Shown here one piece after another: positions 25,273-33,569 of a stretch of DNA of 62,417 nt. The position numbers were made by a program, and so were the translations under genes. Location: contig NZ_QASO01000125.1 in NCBI RefSeq assembly GCF_003052605.1, positions 1 through 62,417 on the forward strand. Reading direction: 5' to 3'. Position 1 is the stretch's first letter, and each line of letters begins with the position of its first letter. Source of the DNA: Ectopseudomonas oleovorans (GTDB lineage Bacteria > Pseudomonadota > Gammaproteobacteria > Pseudomonadales > Pseudomonadaceae). The notes under the pieces are model-generated. The model was given only the letters and a program-made list of their open reading frames with translations, did no database searches and was not told where the DNA came from.

Positions 25273-26999
25273 AAAAAGTCCTGATCGCCAACCGTGGTGA
25301 AATCGCCGTGCGTATCGCCCGCGCCTGCCGTGATTACGGTGTAGCCTCCGTGGCCGTGTACGCCAATGCCGATATCGACGCCCTGCATGTGCGCCAGGCC
25401 GACGAAGCCTATGGGCTGGACGGCGAGCGCCCGGCCGACACCTACCTGAATATCGACAAGCTGCTGACTATCGCCAAGCGCGCCGGTGCCGATGCTGTAC
25501 ATCCCGGCTACGGCTTTCTCTCCGAGCGTGCCGACTTCGCCCGCGCCGTACAAGGCGCCGGGCTGATCTGGATCGGCCCGAACCCGGAAACCATCGATGT
25601 GCTCGGCGACAAGGTCGAAGCTCGCAAGCTCGCCCAGCAGGTCGGCGCGCCCCTGGTGGCCGGCACGCCCGGCCCGGTGCAGAGCGCCGCCGAGGTGCTG
25701 GCCTTCGCCGAACAGCATGACCTGCCGATCGCCATCAAGGCCGCATTCGGCGGCGGCGGACGCGGCATGAAGGTCGCCTGGCGCATGGACGAAGTGGCCG
25801 AGCTGTATGCCTCGGCAGTGCGTGAAGCCGAAGCCGCCTTCGGGCGCGGCGAATGCTTCGTCGAGCAGTTCCTCGACCGCCCGCGCCATATCGAAGCCCA
25901 GGTGATCGCCGATAGTCACGGCAACGTGGTGGTAGTCGGCACCCGCGACTGCTCGCTGCAACGCCGCAACCAGAAGCTGGTGGAAGAAGCGCCAGCACCG
26001 TTCATCACCGATGAGCAGCGCCAGCGCATTCACCAGTCCGCCCACGCCATCTGTGCGAAGGCCGGCTATGTCGGCGCCGGCACCGTGGAATACCTGCTCA
26101 GCGCCGATGGCACACTGTCATTCCTGGAGGTGAACACCCGCCTGCAGGTCGAACACCCGGTCACCGAGGAAACCGCCGGCGTCGATCTGGTCATCGAGCA
26201 ATTGCGCATTGCCGACGGCCTGCCGCTGTCGTTCAGTGAAACACCGACGCCACGCGGCCACAGCTTCGAGTTCCGCATCAACGCCGAGGATGCCGGCAAG
26301 GGCTTTCTGCCCACCCCCGGCAAGATCAGCGAATTCCGCGCCCCGAGCGGCCCCGGCGTACGCCTGGACAGCGGCGTGGAAAGTGGCTCGATGGTGCCCG
26401 GCACCTTCGACTCGATGATGGCCAAGCTGATCGTCACCGGCGCCACCCGCGAGCAGGCCATCACCCGCGCACGCCGCGCCCTGGCCGAGTTCAAGATCGA
26501 CGGCATCGCCTCGGTGCTGCCCTTCCATCGCGCGGTGATGGATCACGCCGATTTCACCGGCGGGCATTTCGCCGTGCACACCCGCTGGATCGAAACCGAC
26601 TTCGCCGAGCAGATCACCCTGGCGCCGCGCACCTTGTCGGTGGCCGGCGACGCGGTGTTGCGCACCTTCATCGAGATCGACGGCAAGCGCCATGAACTGG
26701 GCCTGCCCAGCGCCCTGCTGCAAGGCCTGGCGCCATTGGGCGGTAACGTCCAGGCGGCGCCTCAGGCCTCGGCACATGCCGCCGAAAAAGGCCTGGTCAG
26801 CGCACCGATCTCCGGCAACCTGCATGCCTGGCTGGCCGAAGACGGCGCTCAGGTCAAAGCCGGCGACGTGATCGCGGTGATGGAGGCGATGAAGATGGAA
26901 ACCCAGGTCACCGCGCCGACGGACGGCACCCTGCGCATTCGTGAGCAGGCCGGCGCTTATCTGGACGCCGGAGCGGCGCTGGCCAAGCTCGAGGGCTGA
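25269..26999 (+). CDS. Biotin carboxylase fused to biotin carboxyl carrier domain
   Basis: The 576-residue protein has a complete biotin carboxylase module: KKVLIANRGEIAVRIARAC, HPGYGFLSE, the glycine loop AAFGGGGRGMK, and EVNTRLQVEHPVTE. A linker and a C-terminal lipoyl-type carrier follow, with the biotinylation motif EAMKMET (lysine near residue 542). It resembles the alpha subunit of acyl-CoA carboxylases, but no acyl-CoA carboxyltransferase is nearby. Its neighbour instead carries the AHS1-AHS2 pair used by urea carboxylase. Together they could form a split urea-carboxylase-like enzyme acting on 5-oxoproline or another small amide. Confidence 0.88.
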   Translation: MKKVLIANRGEIAVRIARACRDYGVASVAVYANADIDALHVRQADEAYGLDGERPADTYLNIDKLLTIAKRAGADAVHPGYGFLSERADFARAVQGAGLIWIGPNPETIDVLGDKVEARKLAQQVGAPLVAGTPGPVQSAAEVLAFAEQHDLPIAIKAAFGGGGRGMKVAWRMDEVAELYASAVREAEAAFGRGECFVEQFLDRPRHIEAQVIADSHGNVVVVGTRDCSLQRRNQKLVEEAPAPFITDEQRQRIHQSAHAICAKAGYVGAGTVEYLLSADGTLSFLEVNTRLQVEHPVTEETAGVDLVIEQLRIADGLPLSFSETPTPRGHSFEFRINAEDAGKGFLPTPGKISEFRAPSGPGVRLDSGVESGSMVPGTFDSMMAKLIVTGATREQAITRARRALAEFKIDGIASVLPFHRAVMDHADFTGGHFAVHTRWIETDFAEQITLAPRTLSVAGDAVLRTFIEIDGKRHELGLPSALLQGLAPLGGNVQAAPQASAHAAEKGLVSAPISGNLHAWLAEDGAQVKAGDVIAVMEAMKMETQVTAPTDGTLRIREQAGAYLDAGAALAKLEG

Positions 27000-27045
27000 G
27001 ATCGGCCCCAGGTATCACTGCGCTCCACCCAGGCTGCGGTTTGTC

Positions 27046-27106
27046 TGTAGGAGCCGGCTTGCCGGCGATGCTCTTAAAACGTATCGCCAGCAAGCCGGCT
27101 CCTACA
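27046..27106. repeat. REP-type inverted pair A
   Basis: 24-bp arms (27046-27069 and 27083-27106, one mismatch) starting tgtaggagccggcttgccgg, separated by 13 bp. It lies between the convergent biotin carboxylase and trpE genes and can act as a terminator for both. Confidence 0.8.
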
Positions 27107-27126
27107 TCAAAACGACTTATGCTGCC

Positions 27127-28605
27127 TCAGCGCGAGCCCTGTTCCGCCAGGGCCACGGCCTTGAACATGGCGCGGCGCTTGTTCAGGGTTTCTTCCCACT
27201 CAAGGGCTGGCACCGAGTCAGCAACGATGCCGGCGCCGGCCTGGACGTGCAGCTCGCCGTCCTTGATCACGGCGGTACGAATGGCAATCGCCGTGTCCAT
27301 ATTGCCGTTCCAGGCGTAGTAACCGACCGCACCGCCGTAGACGCCGCGCTTGACCGGCTCCAGCTCGTCGATGATTTCCATCGCGCGGATCTTCGGCGCA
27401 CCGGACAACGTGCCGGCCGGCAGGATGGCGCGCAGGGCATCCATCGAAGTCAGGCCTTTCTTCAGCTCGCCGGTGACGTTGGAAACGATGTGCATGACGT
27501 TGGAATAGCGCTCGATGACCATCTTCTCGGTCAGTTTCACCGAGCCGATTTCCGAGACGCGCCCAGTGTCGTTGCGGCCAAGGTCGATCAGCATCAGGTG
27601 CTCGGCGACTTCCTTGGCATCGGCCAGCAGATCTTCTTCCAGCGCCAGGTCCTGCTCCTCGGTGGCGCCGCGCGGGCGAGTGCCGGCGATGGGCCGCACG
27701 GTTACCAGGTTGTCCTCGACGCGCACCAGCACTTCGGGCGACGAACCCACCACGTGGAAGTCGCCGAAGTTGAAGAAGTACATGTAAGGCGTCGGATTGA
27801 TGCAGCGCAGCGCGCGGTACAGATCAATGGGCGCCGCTTTGAACGGAATCGACATGCGCTGGGAAATCACCACCTGCATGCAGTCTCCGGCCAGGATGTA
27901 GTCCTTGATGGCGCTGACCGAGCGTTCGTAATCCTCGCGGCTGAAGCTGGAGCGAAACGCTGGCTCCGCGCCTGCCGGCTTGTTCAGATCCACACCCAGA
28001 CGCGGTGTAAACGGCTGACGCAGCTTATGCAGGATTTCCTGCAGTTGCGCCTGGCCACGCTCGAAGGCGTCCGCCTCGGCCGGGTCAGCCAGCACGATGG
28101 CGTGCATCTTGCCCGCCAGGTTGTCGAACACCACCACGGCATCGGAGACGTTGAGCAGAATGTCCGGCGTGCCCAGCGCATCGGGGTTCCCCCCGGCAGC
28201 CAGCTTGGGCTCGACGTAACGCACGCTGTCGTAGGCGAAGTAACCGACCAGGCCGCCATTGAAGCGCGGCAAGCCGGCGATGGTCGGCACCTTGTAGCGC
28301 GCCTTGAACTGCTCGACGAAGGCCAGCGGATCGGCGCACTCGTGACGCTCGACCTCGACGCCGTCGGTGGTGATCACCACCTCATGTCCGTGCACACGCA
28401 GTACGGTGCGCGCCGGCAGGCCGATGATCGAGTACCGGCCCCATTTCTCGCCGCCCTGCACCGATTCAAGCAGGTAGGAGTTGGGCGCATCGGCCAGTTT
28501 CAGGTAGATCGACAGCGGCGTGTCGAAGTCGGCGATGGTTTCGCAGGCAAGCGGAATGCGGTTGTAGCCTTCAGCGGCTAAACGCAGGAATTCTTCATGG
28601 GTCAT
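27127..28605 (-). CDS. trpE: Anthranilate synthase component I
   Basis: Converts chorismate to anthranilate with TrpG. The 492-residue protein has the feedback site LLESVQGGEKWGRYS and the chorismate-binding core with PIAGTRPRGAT, LIDLGRNDTGRVS, ILPAGTLSGAPKIRAMEIID and AGAGIVADSVP. Start at ATG 28605 with GAGG about 7 nt upstream; four more open codons precede it. As in other pseudomonads it is separated from trpGDC, here by ~8 kb, and has its own leader peptide. Confidence 0.95.
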   Translation of the reverse strand: MTHEEFLRLAAEGYNRIPLACETIADFDTPLSIYLKLADAPNSYLLESVQGGEKWGRYSIIGLPARTVLRVHGHEVVITTDGVEVERHECADPLAFVEQFKARYKVPTIAGLPRFNGGLVGYFAYDSVRYVEPKLAAGGNPDALGTPDILLNVSDAVVVFDNLAGKMHAIVLADPAEADAFERGQAQLQEILHKLRQPFTPRLGVDLNKPAGAEPAFRSSFSREDYERSVSAIKDYILAGDCMQVVISQRMSIPFKAAPIDLYRALRCINPTPYMYFFNFGDFHVVGSSPEVLVRVEDNLVTVRPIAGTRPRGATEEQDLALEEDLLADAKEVAEHLMLIDLGRNDTGRVSEIGSVKLTEKMVIERYSNVMHIVSNVTGELKKGLTSMDALRAILPAGTLSGAPKIRAMEIIDELEPVKRGVYGGAVGYYAWNGNMDTAIAIRTAVIKDGELHVQAGAGIVADSVPALEWEETLNKRRAMFKAVALAEQGSR

Positions 28606-28647
28606 GATCAGCCTCATGGCTCGGGGTAAACGGTCGGGTGCAAACGG

Positions 28648-28660
28648 GCCGCGCAGCGGC
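28648..28660 (-). terminator. Putative attenuator hairpin of trpE
   Basis: On the minus strand, GCCGC-TGC-GCGGC is followed by CCGTTTGC, just after the leader-peptide stop. The stem is short and the T-run weak, so it is a tentative attenuator. Confidence 0.4.
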
Positions 28661-28672
28661 GGCAGGACGGGA

Positions 28673-28717
28673 TCAGGCGCGCCAGCGCCAACGGGCCAGA
28701 GCCTTGATCACTTTCAT
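28673..28717 (-). CDS. trpL: trp leader peptide of trpE
   Basis: A 14-codon frame, MKVIKALARWRWRA, ending in TGA 67 nt before the trpE start, with two Trp codons in the RWRW core. Its 3' half matches the leader upstream of trpG almost base for base. Position, length and Trp codons support transcription attenuation. Confidence 0.82.
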   Translation of the reverse strand: MKVIKALARWRWRA

Positions 28718-28810
28718 CCAGAGTTTGCAGCTGACCACCACGGTGCGATCTCGACAGGCGGGGAATAGGGAGAGCGACCAAGGTAGCGCAGCCGCTCAGG
28801 CTAAGCAACC

Positions 28811-28868
28811 CGTAGGAGCCCGCTTGCGGGCGATCAACCGAATCATCGCCCGCAAGCGGGCTCCTACG
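28811..28868. repeat. REP-type inverted pair B
   Basis: Perfect 24-bp arms (28811-28834 and 28845-28868) beginning cgtaggagcccgcttgcggg, separated by 10 bp. It lies between the end of gph and the trpE leader, both read leftwards, and probably ends gph transcription. Confidence 0.82.
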
Positions 28869-28879
28869 CACAAATGCGA

Positions 28880-29560
28880 TTACAGCAACTCGGCCAGGCT
28901 ATGGACCACCAGACTCGGCTCTTCCTCGGCAATCGGGCGACCATGGTTGTAGCCATAGCTCACTGCGATGCAAGGTACGCCCGCAGCGCGCGCGGCCAGC
29001 ACGTCGTTGCGCGAGTCGCCGACGAACAACGCTTGCGCCGCCTCGACCCCAGCCAGGTGCATCACCTGCAGTAGCGCCGCAGGGTCCGGCTTCTGCTGCG
29101 GCAGGGTATCGCCGCCAATGATCCAGCGGAAATAACCGCCGAGACCCACCTGCTCCAGCAACGGCGCGACGAAACGCTCCGGCTTGTTGGTCACCACCGC
29201 CAGTTCCACGGCTGCAGTGCTGAGCGCCTCGAGCAACTCGTGCACACCGGGATAGAGTGCGGTCAGGTTATGACAGTCGGCGTAGATATCGAGAAAGCGC
29301 GCCAGCGCCTCTTCCGTCTCGGCTTCACCCACGGCGGCGTGATCCAGACCACCGGCCAGGGCACGGCGCACCAGCACCCGCGCGCCGTTGCCGACCCAGT
29401 CACGCACGTTTTCAACGCCAGCCGGTGGGCGACCCAGCTCGACCAGCATGCGGTCAACCGCTGCGGCCAGATCGGGCACCGAGTCAATCAGCGTGCCGTC
29501 CAGGTCGAACATCACCAGGCGCGGCAACTCGCCGCCGCACAGCGCGCGCAGCGGTTTCAT
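28880..29560 (-). CDS. gph: Phosphoglycolate phosphatase
   Basis: HAD-family phosphatase, 226 residues, that removes phosphate from 2-phosphoglycolate formed mainly during DNA repair. The nucleophile motif is VMFDLDGTLIDSVPDLAAAV, with VVTNKP as motif II, KPDPAALL as motif III and FVGDSRNDVLAARAAG as motif IV. Its ATG overlaps the rpe stop (ATGA). Confidence 0.92.
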   Translation of the reverse strand: MKPLRALCGGELPRLVMFDLDGTLIDSVPDLAAAVDRMLVELGRPPAGVENVRDWVGNGARVLVRRALAGGLDHAAVGEAETEEALARFLDIYADCHNLTALYPGVHELLEALSTAAVELAVVTNKPERFVAPLLEQVGLGGYFRWIIGGDTLPQQKPDPAALLQVMHLAGVEAAQALFVGDSRNDVLAARAAGVPCIAVSYGYNHGRPIAEEEPSLVVHSLAELL

Positions 29561-30231
29561 CCACGCACCTGGGCCAGTTCGGCACGCATGGCGTCGATCA
29601 CGGTTTTGTAGTCCGGCTGGTTGAAGATCGCCGAGCCGGCGACGAAGGTGTCGGCACCCGCCTCGGCGATCTCGCGGATGTTCTGTACATTGACGCCGCC
29701 GTCGATCTCCAGGCGGATCTCGCGACCGCTGGCATCGATCAGCGCACGGGCCTCACGCAGCTTGTCGAGGGTGCCGGGGATGAACTTCTGCCCGCCGAAA
29801 CCGGGGTTGACGCTCATCAGCAGAATCATGTCGACCTTGTCCATCACGTACTTGAGCACGTCCAGCGGGGTGGCCGGATTGAACACCAGACCCGCCTTGG
29901 CGCCGCCGGCCTTGATCAGTTGCAGCGAGCGGTCGACGTGCTCGGAGGCTTCCGGGTGGAAAGTGATGTAGCTGGCGCCAGCTTCAATGAAGTCGCCAAT
30001 GATGCGATCCACCGGCTTGACCATCAGGTGTGCGTCGATCGGCGCGGTAATGCCGTACTTGCGCAGCGCCGCGCAGACCATCGGGCCGATGGTCAGGTTG
30101 GGCACGTAGTGGTTGTCCATGACATCGAAGTGGACGATGTCCGCCCCGGCGGCGAGTACGTTGTCCACTTCCTCACCCAGGCGGGCGAAGTCAGCGGAAA
30201 GGATCGACGGGGCGATGGCGAAGGGTTGCAT
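29557..30231 (-). CDS. rpe: Ribulose-phosphate 3-epimerase
   Basis: Interconverts ribulose-5-phosphate and xylulose-5-phosphate in the pentose phosphate pathway. The 224-residue TIM barrel has APSILSADFARLG, VHFDVMDNHYVPN, HLMV, SVNPGFGGQKFI and EIDGGVN, holding the catalytic aspartates and metal histidines. It is followed directly by gph. Confidence 0.95.
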   Translation of the reverse strand: MQPFAIAPSILSADFARLGEEVDNVLAAGADIVHFDVMDNHYVPNLTIGPMVCAALRKYGITAPIDAHLMVKPVDRIIGDFIEAGASYITFHPEASEHVDRSLQLIKAGGAKAGLVFNPATPLDVLKYVMDKVDMILLMSVNPGFGGQKFIPGTLDKLREARALIDASGREIRLEIDGGVNVQNIREIAEAGADTFVAGSAIFNQPDYKTVIDAMRAELAQVRG

Positions 30232-30256
30232 GGCGCACCTCTGAGAACCGATTTGG

Positions 30257-30426
30257 GATCTCGCGAGCTAGAGCCGGGCTAGGCAAAAACTGGCGAGAAC
30301 GTAACGAAGTGAAGTAACAGCCGCAGGCTGGCCCGTAGGGGGAGCGCAGCGAATCAAGCGGAGTTTACTGAAGTAAATGAGCATTCCGAGCCTGTTTTTA
30401 ACGACGGCTGGCCGACGCGCAGCAGA
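30257..30426. repeat. Repeat of the ~140-bp family, copy 4 (inverted, with an insert)
   Basis: Read on the minus strand it matches copy 2, sharing the blocks gagcattccgagcctgtttt, ggccgacgcgcagcag and tctcgcgagctag. A ~58-bp block (about 30301-30358) is added in the middle and the outer terminal repeats are missing. It occupies much of the gap between rpe and the aldehyde dehydrogenase gene. Confidence 0.7.
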
Positions 30427-30589
30427 TCGCAAACGGTTCGTAGTGCTGGATAACGGTGGCGCGCATTGTAACGGCTGTGGCGCCCTTGATCGACAAGCGC
30501 AGGAGACAGTGGGAGGCGCTTCAGCGGCGAGCGTCTGGCTTTGTGCCAAGCCAGTCGCGGCTAAAGCCCCCCCACGATAGCGACCTGAT
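30427..30589. other. Remaining rpe upstream region
   Basis: No gene seen. The minus strand contains TACAAT (30465-30470) followed by a GC-rich GCGCGCC stretch, a plausible -10 for rpe-gph, but no good -35 at 16-18 bp. A 7-bp stem (30535-30541/30548-30554, ctggctt/aagccag) lies just past the aldehyde dehydrogenase stop and may end that transcript. Confidence 0.4.
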
Positions 30590-32050
30590 TCAGATACCGC
30601 CGAGGCAGAGGTACTTGATCTCCAGGTACTCATCCAAGCCGTATTTGGAGCCTTCACGACCGAGGCCGGAGGCTTTCATGCCACCGAAAGGCGCTACCTC
30701 GTTGGAGATCAGCCCGGTGTTGATGCCGACCATGCCGTACTCCAGCGCTTCGGCGACACGGAAGGTGCGCCCCAAGTCGCGGGTATAGAAGTAGCCGGCC
30801 AGGCCGAACTCGGTGTCGTTGGCCTGGCGTACCACCTCGGCTTCGTCGTTGAAGCGGAACAGTGGCGCCAGCGGACCGAAGGTTTCTTCACGGGCCACAC
30901 GCATATCAGGGGTGACGTCGGTGATGACCGTCGGCTCGAAAAAGTGCCCGCCCAGCTCATGCGCCTTGCCGCCCTGCAGCACCTTGGCGCCCTTCTCCAG
31001 CGCATCGGCCAGATGTGCCTGCACCTTGGCCACGGCATTGCCGTCGATCAACGGCCCAATGACGACGCCTGCTTCATCACCCGGGCCAACCCGCAGTTTG
31101 GCCACGGCCGCAGCCAGCTTTTCGGCAAAGGCATCGTAGACGGCCTCGTGTACATACAGGCGATTGGCGCAGACGCAGGTCTGCCCGGCGTTGCGGTACT
31201 TGGCCACCAGCGCGCCTTCGACCGCTGCGTCGAGATCGGCATCCTCGAAGACGATGAACGGCGCATTGCCGCCCAGCTCCAGCGAAAGTTTCTTCAGGGT
31301 CGGAGCGCATTGCTCCATCAGCTTGATGCCAACGCCGGTGGAGCCGGTGAACGACAACTTGCGCACGATGGGGTTGGCGCACAGCTCGGCGCCGACTTCG
31401 CGGGAACGCTCGGCATCGGCCGGCAGTACGCTGAACAGCCCGGCCGGGATGCCCGCGCGCTCGGCCAGCACAGCCAGCGCCAGGGCACTGAACGGTGTCT
31501 GCGGCGCCGGCTTGAGCACCATGGCGCAGCCAGCGGCCAGCGCCGGACCGGCCTTGCGGGTGATCATCGCCGCCGGGAAGTTCCAGGGCGTGATCGCCGC
31601 GGTCACGCCAATGGGCTCCTTGGTCACGATCAGGCGCTTGTCCGGCTGGTGGCCTGGGATGGTGTCGCCGTAGACGCGCTTGGCTTCCTCGGCGAACCAT
31701 TCGATGAAGGATGCCGCGTAAAGCACCTCACCGCGCGCCTCGGTCAGCGGCTTACCCTGCTCGGCCGTCATGATCCGCGCCAGGTCTTCCTGATTGGCCA
31801 GCATCAACTCGTACCATTTGCGCAGCCGCGCCGCCCGCTCCTTGGCCGTCAGCGCACGCCAGGCGGGCTGGGCAGCCTGCGCCGCCTCGATGGCCTGACG
31901 GGTCTGCGCGCCACCGATGTTCGGCACCACGCCCAGCGACTCGCCGTTGGCAGGATTGAAGATTTCAGTCACATCGCCATTGCTGGCGTCGCACCATTGG
32001 CCGTCGATATAGGCCTGATGGCGCAGCAGATCGGGATCGTTCAGTTGCAT
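30590..32050 (-). CDS. gabD: NAD(P)-dependent succinate/glutarate-semialdehyde dehydrogenase
   Basis: Oxidises a semialdehyde to a dicarboxylate. The 486-residue aldehyde dehydrogenase has TPWNFPAAMITRKAGPALAA, SFTGSTGVGIKLM, the catalytic Glu in LELGGNAPF and the catalytic Cys in GQTCVCANR, the double-cysteine form usual for succinate-semialdehyde dehydrogenases. Start at ATG 32050 with AGGAGA at 8 nt. Last gene of the alcohol dehydrogenase-permease-aldehyde dehydrogenase run. The agt uptake genes nearby fit either succinate or glutarate semialdehyde as substrate; the symbol reflects the family, not proven specificity. Confidence 0.85.
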   Translation of the reverse strand: MQLNDPDLLRHQAYIDGQWCDASNGDVTEIFNPANGESLGVVPNIGGAQTRQAIEAAQAAQPAWRALTAKERAARLRKWYELMLANQEDLARIMTAEQGKPLTEARGEVLYAASFIEWFAEEAKRVYGDTIPGHQPDKRLIVTKEPIGVTAAITPWNFPAAMITRKAGPALAAGCAMVLKPAPQTPFSALALAVLAERAGIPAGLFSVLPADAERSREVGAELCANPIVRKLSFTGSTGVGIKLMEQCAPTLKKLSLELGGNAPFIVFEDADLDAAVEGALVAKYRNAGQTCVCANRLYVHEAVYDAFAEKLAAAVAKLRVGPGDEAGVVIGPLIDGNAVAKVQAHLADALEKGAKVLQGGKAHELGGHFFEPTVITDVTPDMRVAREETFGPLAPLFRFNDEAEVVRQANDTEFGLAGYFYTRDLGRTFRVAEALEYGMVGINTGLISNEVAPFGGMKASGLGREGSKYGLDEYLEIKYLCLGGI

Positions 32051-32112
32051 GATTTTCTCCTGCTGCCGAGGGCGGAGATCACCCCTCGGCTGAATTAGGG
32101 ATTGCACAGGCC

Positions 32113-33492
32113 TCACTCGGCGGGCGGCAGATCCTTGGTGAAGGTCTGGTCGTTCTCGCCGCGGAACATCCGTGCCCCATAGATCAGCGCGCACAGACCG
32201 ACGCCGATGGCGAAGGCCCAGCCGGCGCCTTTGATCGCCAGTACCGCGCCGATCACGCCGGCAATGCCCAGGTCACGCTGGCTGCGCGCCTCCATGATGC
32301 CCAGGCGCACGCTGACGTAGCCCTGGATCAGCAGGGTCAGCGCCAGCGCCACACCGAGAATCGGCTGCACCAGGGTCACCACCGGCAACAGCAGCAGACC
32401 GGTGTTGGTGCCCCAACGGAACGAGCCGACGCCGCCGTAGATGGATTTCATCGCCTTGGCGCCACCCTTGAAGCGTTCGGTGATCACCACCTGCATGGCG
32501 GACCACTGCGGACCACACACGGCCACGTCCGGCCCGAAGATGCTCATGAAGGCATTGCGCCCACCGAAGATCAGGTGCGAGCGGTCGGGGTTGAAGTCGA
32601 CCTTCTCGTCACGGCGCACATGGTCGGCTTCGCCGAGGATCGCCTTGGCGCCGAGCACGTCGCCGAACACCACCAGATAGGCGGCGAACACGGTGGGAAT
32701 GGCGGTGATGAACATCATCAGCGGCGGCATGCCCAGACCGAACACCGTGTATTCGTTGAACAGGGTGACGAAGTCCGGCTGGCTGAAGCCCCACTCGATG
32801 CTCGGCCACGGCGCCTCACCGAAGATCGGCGCGACGATCACCGCCAGCAGGATGATCGGGAAGATGCCCAGCTTGGCGAAGTTCCACCAGAAGCGGTTGC
32901 GCTTCTTCAGCTCCTGGAAATGGATGGAAAACACCAGGTAAAAGGCGATGCCGACGGCGATGGAGATGGTCCAGGGGAAGGCGTCGAAGCGCCCGCCTTC
33001 CTTGAACACCGTCACCACCGCACTAAGGCCGGCGCCCATGATGATGCCGGCCTTGAGCGCCGAGGGCACCAGCGACACCACCTTGCGCGCCATGCCGGTC
33101 ATGCCCAGGCCGATGGAAAATATCCCCAGCATCAACTGGAAGGCAATCAGCGCATGCACCCGCTCCGGGCCCTCCGGGAACTGGCTGCAGTAGGCCATCA
33201 GCAGTGGGATCGCCGGGGTGATCCAGCCCGGAACGACCGGATCGCCCAGCAAATGGTGAGTCAAGTACAGCAGGCCATTGAGCATGACCACTGCCAGCGC
33301 CACCTCGAAGGGCATGCCGAGGAATTCGGTCATCAGCGGAATCGCCGCCAGATCCACCGCGCACATGAGCAGGCCCTGCATGTAGTCGGAGATTTCAAAG
33401 CGGTAATGAATGAAAGGCAGACGCACCTTGAATGGCCCCACCGGCCAGTAGGGGGCTTCCACACCAAGGTCTTGTTGATGCAGTTCGGACAT
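32113..33492 (-). CDS. Multi-pass membrane transporter, possibly SLC23 (NCS2)-like
   Basis: The 459-residue protein has about 12 hydrophobic segments. It starts with a soluble N-terminus (WPVGPFKVRLPFIHYRFEIS), followed by helices such as MQGLLMCAVDLAAIPLM and a long second half. The overall shape recalls xanthine/uracil permeases, but I do not see their signature clearly. Start at ATG 33492 with GGGTGA upstream; GTG 33501 is an alternative. It lies between an alcohol and an aldehyde dehydrogenase, so it probably imports their substrate, for example an omega-hydroxyacid or diol. Confidence 0.6.
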   Translation of the reverse strand: MSELHQQDLGVEAPYWPVGPFKVRLPFIHYRFEISDYMQGLLMCAVDLAAIPLMTEFLGMPFEVALAVVMLNGLLYLTHHLLGDPVVPGWITPAIPLLMAYCSQFPEGPERVHALIAFQLMLGIFSIGLGMTGMARKVVSLVPSALKAGIIMGAGLSAVVTVFKEGGRFDAFPWTISIAVGIAFYLVFSIHFQELKKRNRFWWNFAKLGIFPIILLAVIVAPIFGEAPWPSIEWGFSQPDFVTLFNEYTVFGLGMPPLMMFITAIPTVFAAYLVVFGDVLGAKAILGEADHVRRDEKVDFNPDRSHLIFGGRNAFMSIFGPDVAVCGPQWSAMQVVITERFKGGAKAMKSIYGGVGSFRWGTNTGLLLLPVVTLVQPILGVALALTLLIQGYVSVRLGIMEARSQRDLGIAGVIGAVLAIKGAGWAFAIGVGLCALIYGARMFRGENDQTFTKDLPPAE

Positions 33493-33529
33493 TTGAGTCA
33501 CCCAGCTTTATTAGAGTTGTATTTCAGCC

Positions 33530-33549
33530 GGCCCCAGTACACTGGGGCC
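33530..33549. other. Strong hairpin between dehydrogenase and permease genes
   Basis: A perfect 9-bp stem (ggccccagt/actggggcc, 2-nt loop). The only T-rich tail is on the plus strand, while both genes run on the minus strand. It may therefore be an RNA-stability or processing hairpin rather than a terminator. Confidence 0.5.
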
Positions 33550-33569
33550 TTTCATCTTCGTTGCGGTAA

